From [Eubacterium] saphenum (GTDB taxonomy: Bacteria; Bacillota; Clostridia; Oscillospirales; Ruminococcaceae): 9,718 nucleotides of DNA. The notes under the pieces were generated by a model, which was not told the origin of the DNA, did no database searches, and saw nothing but the letters and a program-made list of their open reading frames with translations. The DNA is taken from assembly GCA_004555635.1 (NCBI GenBank), contig SFHN01000030.1, forward strand, positions 1-9,718, in the 5' to 3' direction. Positions 6,613 to 9,718 of the stretch are shown here, in pieces; the stretch's first letter is position 1, and each line of letters starts with the position of its first letter. The translations under genes and the position numbers were made by a program.

Positions 6613-7035
6613 ATGATAAGACGGTTTACGCAGGAGGATATGCCCGACATAATGCGCATTTGGATAGAGGGCAATCTTGACGCGCACGGCTTTGTCGGCG
6701 GCGACTACTGGCGCAGAATGTACGAGCACACTCGCCGCGAAATCGCTCGGTCTGAGGTGTACGTTTACGTCGAAAAGGGCGAGGTTGCGGGGTTTATCGG
6801 GCTTTCGGACAGCTATGTCGCGGGGCTTTTTGTGGACAGGGAACACCGCTCAAAGGGCTTCGGAAAGGCGCTGCTGAATTATGCGAAAAAGCTTAAATGC
6901 GCGCTTTCGCTTCACGTTTTCGAGGAAAACAGGGGCGCGGTACGCTTCTATCTGCGGGAGGGTTTTTCCGCTTCAAAACGCGAGAAAAATTCCGATTTAT
7001 GGCAGCAGGAACTGCTTATGAAGTGGGAAAAATAA
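6613..7035 (+). CDS. GNAT family N-acetyltransferase
   Basis: Predicted acetyl-CoA-dependent acetyltransferase of the GNAT fold; the acceptor is unknown (a small amine, amino acid or protein N-terminus). The 140 residues are typical for a single GNAT domain. The start IRRFTQEDMPDIMRIW is the usual first strand and helix. The acetyl-CoA pyrophosphate loop follows strand 4 as VDREHRSKGFGKALL at 74-88, matching the R/Q-x-x-G-x-G/A motif. N106 and Y113 in EENRGAVRFYLREGF are the late-motif residues often used for cofactor contact and general acid. The ATG has AAAGGAG at 6602-6608 with a short 4-nt spacing. It appears to be a single-gene unit between the transketolase terminator and the citrate synthase promoter. 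I see no clear promoter ahead of it, so its transcription may depend on read-through or on the tRNA-like region upstream. Confidence 0.9.
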   Translation: MIRRFTQEDMPDIMRIWIEGNLDAHGFVGGDYWRRMYEHTRREIARSEVYVYVEKGEVAGFIGLSDSYVAGLFVDREHRSKGFGKALLNYAKKLKCALSLHVFEENRGAVRFYLREGFSASKREKNSDLWQQELLMKWEK

Positions 7036-7075
7036 GCAAAGCGTCAAAATATTTCACAAAATGTGCTTTTTCCTC

Positions 7076-7104
7076 TTGACTTAACTCCGGAAAAATGATA
7101 TAAT
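7076..7104 (+). promoter_or_regulatory. Near-consensus sigma-A promoter for citrate synthase
   Basis: TTGACT at 7076-7081 and TATAAT at 7099-7104 are exactly 17 bp apart, with a TG one base before the -10 (extended -10). This is the best promoter match in the window and places the start of transcription near 7111, about 110 nt before the coding start. Confidence 0.88.
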
Positions 7105-7113
7105 TTTCTTATA

Positions 7114-7204
7114 GGGCTGTATTTGCTTGTGGTTCGGATACAGCCCGTTTTGTATCTCAGGGTCGGCTGCCCTGCCGCTGCCGCGCCCTGCACGGCTTTT
7201 TTTT
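7114..7204 (+). promoter_or_regulatory. Structured leader with terminator-like hairpin ahead of citrate synthase (candidate attenuator)
   Basis: Two hairpins fill the leader. The first pairs GGGCTGTATTTG (7114-7125) with CGGATACAGCCC (7135-7146), 12 bp including two G-U pairs, followed by GTTTTGT. The last hairpin pairs GCCGCGC (7180-7186) with GCACGGC (7190-7196), one C-A mismatch and a CCT loop, and is followed by eight T (7197-7204), which is the form of an intrinsic terminator ending 5 nt before the AGGAGG site. A competing fold is possible: CAGGG (7158-7162) with CCCTG (7186-7190), and CGGC (7164-7167) with GCCG (7180-7183), which would break the terminator. CAGGG can also pair locally with CCCTG at 7170-7174. 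The structures are read from the sequence; the regulation is inferred. I do not recognise a known riboswitch class. Confidence 0.5.
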
Positions 7205-7221
7205 GCGACAGGAGGTTTTCT

Positions 7222-8553
7222 ATGAACAGGATTATGGACTACGCAGCCGAGAAGGCGCCCGTATGCATTGCCAACGACAAAATCCCCGACGAGCTTTTCA
7301 AGCAGTACGGGGTAAACCGCGGCCTGCGCGATATCAAGGGCAAGGGCGTTCTCACGGGACTTACGCGCATATCCAAGATGGTTTCGTTTGCCGAAAAGGA
7401 CGGCGTGCTTCAGCCCTGCGAGGGCGAGCTTTGGTACCGCGGGTACAATATCCGCGACCTTGTTGCTATGACGGAAAAGCAGGGCTTTGGCTTTGAGCGC
7501 ACGGCATACCTGCTGATTTTCGGTGAAATGCCAGATGAAAAGCAGGCGGCGGAGTTTTCCGCTATGATTGGCGAATGCCGCACCCTGCCTACAAACTTCA
7601 CCCGCGACGTTATTATGAAAGCGCCGTCAAAGGACATTATGAACTCGATGACGCGAAGCATACTGACGCTCGCAAGCTACGACGACGATATGCACAACAA
7701 CGATGTTGCGAACTCGCTCCGTCAGTGCATTATGCTGATATCCATATTCCCGCAGCTTGCGGTGTACGCATATCACGCGTATAATCACTACGAGAACAAC
7801 GACAGTATGTATATCCACCGTCCCAATCCTGCGCTTTCCACGGCAGAAAACCTGCTGATGATGCTCCGCCCAGACAAGAGCTATACCGAGCTTGAAGCGC
7901 GGGTACTTGATATCGCGCTTATGCTGCATATGGAGCACGGCGGCGGAAACAACTCCACCTTTACAACGCGCGTTGTAACCTCGTCCGGCTCGGATACCTA
8001 CTCGACGATTGCGGCAGCGATGTCCTCACTAAAGGGCGCAAAGCACGGCGGCGCGAACATCAAGGTTATGGAGATGATTGACAATATCCGCGAAAACGTC
8101 GGCGATATCACCGACAAGGACGCGGTGTACGCTTACCTTGGGAAAATCCTCGACGGCGAAGCGTTTGACCGCAAGGGGCTAATCTACGGTATGGGTCACG
8201 CGGTGTATTCGTTAAGCGACCCGCGCGAGCGCATTTTCAGAGGCTATGTCGAGCAGCTTGCTCAGGCAAAGGGCAAGAACGACGAGCTTTCGCTTTACGA
8301 GTTTATCGAGGAGGCTGCGCCGAAGCTTATCGCAGAAAAGCGCAGCATTATGAAAGGCGTTAGCCCGAACGTTGACTTTTACAGCGGCTTTGTTTATGAT
8401 ATGCTGGGCATTCCGCGCGAGCTTTACACGGCATTCTTCGCAATCGCGCGCATTGTCGGCTGGAGCGCTCACCGAATTGAGGAGCTTGTTTCCGCAGGAA
8501 AGATAATCCGCCCCGCCTACAAGAGCGTTATGGACGAGATTTCCACAAAGTAA
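7222..8553 (+). CDS. gltA: Citrate synthase (citrate/2-methylcitrate synthase family)
   Basis: Condenses oxaloacetate with acetyl-CoA to citrate, the entry to the oxidative TCA branch toward 2-oxoglutarate and glutamate. The 443-residue product keeps the catalytic set: H275 in GAKHGGAN (274-279 region), H326 in GMGHAVY (323-329) followed by DPR, and D385 in NVDFYSG (383-389). A conserved HMEHGGGNNSTF block lies at 236-247. The more common GFGHRVY is GMGHAVY here, as in eukaryotic-like members. The start is the ATG at 7222 because AGGAGG (7210-7215) precedes it by 6 nt. The frame stays open upstream to 7123, but that stretch is the structured leader and lacks a ribosome site. No aconitase or isocitrate dehydrogenase gene is adjacent. 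A strong terminator follows, so this is a single-gene transcript. 2-Methylcitrate synthase is a possible alternative activity, with no prp genes near. Confidence 0.95.
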   Translation: MNRIMDYAAEKAPVCIANDKIPDELFKQYGVNRGLRDIKGKGVLTGLTRISKMVSFAEKDGVLQPCEGELWYRGYNIRDLVAMTEKQGFGFERTAYLLIFGEMPDEKQAAEFSAMIGECRTLPTNFTRDVIMKAPSKDIMNSMTRSILTLASYDDDMHNNDVANSLRQCIMLISIFPQLAVYAYHAYNHYENNDSMYIHRPNPALSTAENLLMMLRPDKSYTELEARVLDIALMLHMEHGGGNNSTFTTRVVTSSGSDTYSTIAAAMSSLKGAKHGGANIKVMEMIDNIRENVGDITDKDAVYAYLGKILDGEAFDRKGLIYGMGHAVYSLSDPRERIFRGYVEQLAQAKGKNDELSLYEFIEEAAPKLIAEKRSIMKGVSPNVDFYSGFVYDMLGIPRELYTAFFAIARIVGWSAHRIEELVSAGKIIRPAYKSVMDEISTK

Positions 8554-8564
8554 ATATGAAATAC

Positions 8565-8596
8565 AACGCCCGTAGATAATTTCTGCGGGCGTTTTT
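8565..8596 (+). terminator. Intrinsic terminator after citrate synthase
   Basis: AACGCCCGTAGA (8565-8576) pairs with TCTGCGGGCGTT (8582-8593), 12 bp with one G-U pair, around a TAATT loop. Five T (8592-8596) follow. It begins 11 nt after the stop codon. Confidence 0.93.
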
Positions 8597-8611
8597 CGTG
8601 AGAAAAAAGCG

Positions 8612-8640
8612 TTGACTTTTTTGCGAAATTGTGGTATCCT
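8612..8640 (+). promoter_or_regulatory. Promoter for galM, extended -10 type
   Basis: TTGACT (8612-8617) and TATCCT (8635-8640) are 17 bp apart. TATCCT matches four of six consensus bases, but a TG one base before it gives an extended -10. Transcription would begin near 8647, leaving a leader of about 87 nt before the galM start. Confidence 0.65.
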
Positions 8641-8653
8641 ATTATTATAAAAA

Positions 8654-8706
8654 TGTCAGAAACTTGACAGAGCAATTTTACGGAAAATCATCGTCACGGT
8701 GACGAT
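8654..8706 (+). promoter_or_regulatory. Two inverted repeats in the galM leader (candidate operator or RNA hairpin)
   Basis: ATCGTCACGGTGACGAT at 8690-8706 is a perfect palindrome of two 8-bp arms around a central G. Upstream, TGTCA (8654-8658) and TGACA (8665-8669) form a second inverted repeat with 6 bp between. Both share the GTCA/TGAC half-site. They lie just downstream of the predicted transcription start and 27 nt or more before the ATG, which fits a repressor roadblock; as RNA the larger one would form a 7-bp stem with a CGG loop but no T-run follows. The regulator is not identifiable from this window. Confidence 0.5.
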
Positions 8707-8733
8707 AAATATAAACATTCCGGAGGACAAACA

Positions 8734-9718
8734 ATGAGTATCACAAAGACAGAATTCGGCTTTTTCAGAGGGTACAAGTGCTACCTGTTCTCGCTCACAA
8801 ACAAGAACGGTATGAACGCGAAGCTCACCAATTTCGGCGGCGCAGTCGTTGGGCTTAACGTTGCGGGCAGGGACGGCAGCTTTGCGGACGTAGTGCTTGG
8901 CTACGACACGCTCGAGCAGTATGTCGAGGGCAACTCCACCCACGGTGCACTTGTAGGCCGCTATGCAAACCGTATCGGCGGCGCGAAAATCACCGTCAGC
9001 GGCAAGGAGTATCAGCTCTCCAAGAACGACAACAAGGTAAACCATCTGCACGGCGGCTTTTTCGGCTACAACAAGCGCGTGTGGACGGTTGAGGACGTCT
9101 GCGACGCAGAGGAGCCTTCCGTAACCTTCGGCTATGTCAGCCCTGACGGCGAGGAGAACTTCCCCGGAACGCTTACAATCAAGGTGAAGTACACCCTGAC
9201 CAACGCAAACGGTCTTGCTATCGAATACACCGCCGTATCCGACGCTGACACCGTAATCAACCTCACAAACCACTCTTACTTCAACCTCAAGGGTGAAGGC
9301 AACGGCGATATCAAGGACCACGTTGTCCGCCTTGCGGCAGAAGCATACACACCCGTTGACAGCCTGCTTATTCCGACAGGCGAGATTGCGCCCGTTGAGG
9401 GCACGGCATTTGATTTCCGCACGGCAAAGCCCGTTCGCAGGGATATGGACAACGGTCTGCTTCCCGTCGGCTACGACCACAACTTTGTTCTCGGAAAGCC
9501 GGGCGAAATGCGCGTTGCGGCTGAGGTTTACGAGCCGGAGAGCGGCAGAGTTATGACCGTCCGTACCGACAAGCCTGCAATTCAGCTTTACATAGGCATA
9601 GGACTTAACGGCGAAACGGGCAAGGGCGGCAAGAAGTACAATCAGTATGCGGGACTTTGCCTTGAGAGCCAGTTCTGCCCCGACACACCCAACCGCCCCG
9701 AGTTTATGGAGAAGTACG
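8734..9718 (+). CDS. galM: Aldose 1-epimerase (galactose mutarotase), 3' truncated by window
   Basis: Interconverts the alpha and beta anomers of galactose, glucose and related aldoses, feeding the Leloir pathway and general sugar use. The frame is open from the ATG at 8734 to the window end: 328 residues of an expected 340-350, so only the last residues are missing. Residues matching the GalM active site are R80 in GRYANRI, H106 in NHLHGG, H180 in NLTNHSYFNL (general acid), D248 in GYDHN, and E311 in CLESQFCPDTPN (general base). The start is fixed by GGAGG at 8722-8726, 7 nt upstream. No signal peptide is seen, so it is cytoplasmic. It has its own promoter and inverted repeats upstream, suggesting regulation by a sugar-responsive factor. 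No galK, galT or galE is visible; they could lie beyond the window. Confidence 0.96.
   Translation, partial: MSITKTEFGFFRGYKCYLFSLTNKNGMNAKLTNFGGAVVGLNVAGRDGSFADVVLGYDTLEQYVEGNSTHGALVGRYANRIGGAKITVSGKEYQLSKNDNKVNHLHGGFFGYNKRVWTVEDVCDAEEPSVTFGYVSPDGEENFPGTLTIKVKYTLTNANGLAIEYTAVSDADTVINLTNHSYFNLKGEGNGDIKDHVVRLAAEAYTPVDSLLIPTGEIAPVEGTAFDFRTAKPVRRDMDNGLLPVGYDHNFVLGKPGEMRVAAEVYEPESGRVMTVRTDKPAIQLYIGIGLNGETGKGGKKYNQYAGLCLESQFCPDTPNRPEFMEKY

Noticed and set aside
7055..7070. CACA-AAA-TGTG hairpin followed by CTTTTT after the acetyltransferase gene
   Set aside because: The 4-bp AT-rich stem is too weak to call a terminator and it sits directly against the -35 box of the next promoter.
7123..7221. 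Upstream in-frame extension of citrate synthase by 33 residues
   Set aside because: The extension begins at a TTG without a ribosome site inside the first leader hairpin, and citrate synthases do not carry such a segment; the ATG at 7222 has a perfect AGGAGG.
8664..8669. TTGACA in the galM leader as a second promoter -35
   Set aside because: No -10-like hexamer stands 15-19 bp downstream; the hexamer is better explained as part of the TGTCA/TGACA inverted repeat.
8656..9480. Antisense open frame of 274 codons opposite galM
   Set aside because: Shadow of galM, whose active-site motifs are complete on the + strand.

Overview
The window looks like a stretch of chromosome from a moderately GC-rich clostridial Firmicute, probably an anaerobic gut-type Oscillospirales/Ruminococcus relative. 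The reasons are the strong AAAGGAG/AGGAGG ribosome binding sites, the sigma-A-type promoters, the compact intrinsic terminators, the ileS-lspA-RluA-family gene order typical of Firmicutes, and a transketolase split over two adjacent genes. Every gene I can support is on the + strand. I see no mobile element, CRISPR array, phage gene, rRNA, or canonical tRNA. Assignment to a genus is not possible from the sequence alone.

Layout. (1) 1-1392 is the C-terminal half of isoleucyl-tRNA synthetase, closed by a strong terminator. (2) A promoter near 1560-1589 starts a tight run: lspA (signal peptidase II), an RluA-family pseudouridine synthase overlapping lspA by 14 nt, a Cof-type HAD phosphatase with a TTG start, an unannotated 44-residue protein, and a membrane-anchored protein of unknown function. 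(3) 4619-6439 encodes the two halves of transketolase, ended by a terminator. (4) 6440-6612 holds an odd tRNA-like sequence without a proper acceptor stem or CCA end, directly ahead of a GNAT acetyltransferase gene. (5) A near-consensus promoter at 7076-7104 drives citrate synthase through a leader of about 110 nt that contains two hairpins, the second followed by eight T just before the ribosome binding site. (6) After the citrate synthase terminator, an extended -10 promoter and a 17-bp palindrome precede galM (aldose 1-epimerase), which runs off the window end.

Functionally this is mostly housekeeping and central carbon metabolism: translation (ileS, rRNA pseudouridylation), lipoprotein maturation (lspA), the non-oxidative pentose phosphate pathway (transketolase), entry to the oxidative TCA branch and glutamate precursor supply (citrate synthase), and sugar anomer interconversion (galM). 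I did not find a clearly new multi-gene system. The most interesting signals are RNA or regulatory: the citrate synthase leader, which looks like a transcription attenuator; the tRNA-like element before the acetyltransferase; and the paired inverted repeats ahead of galM.
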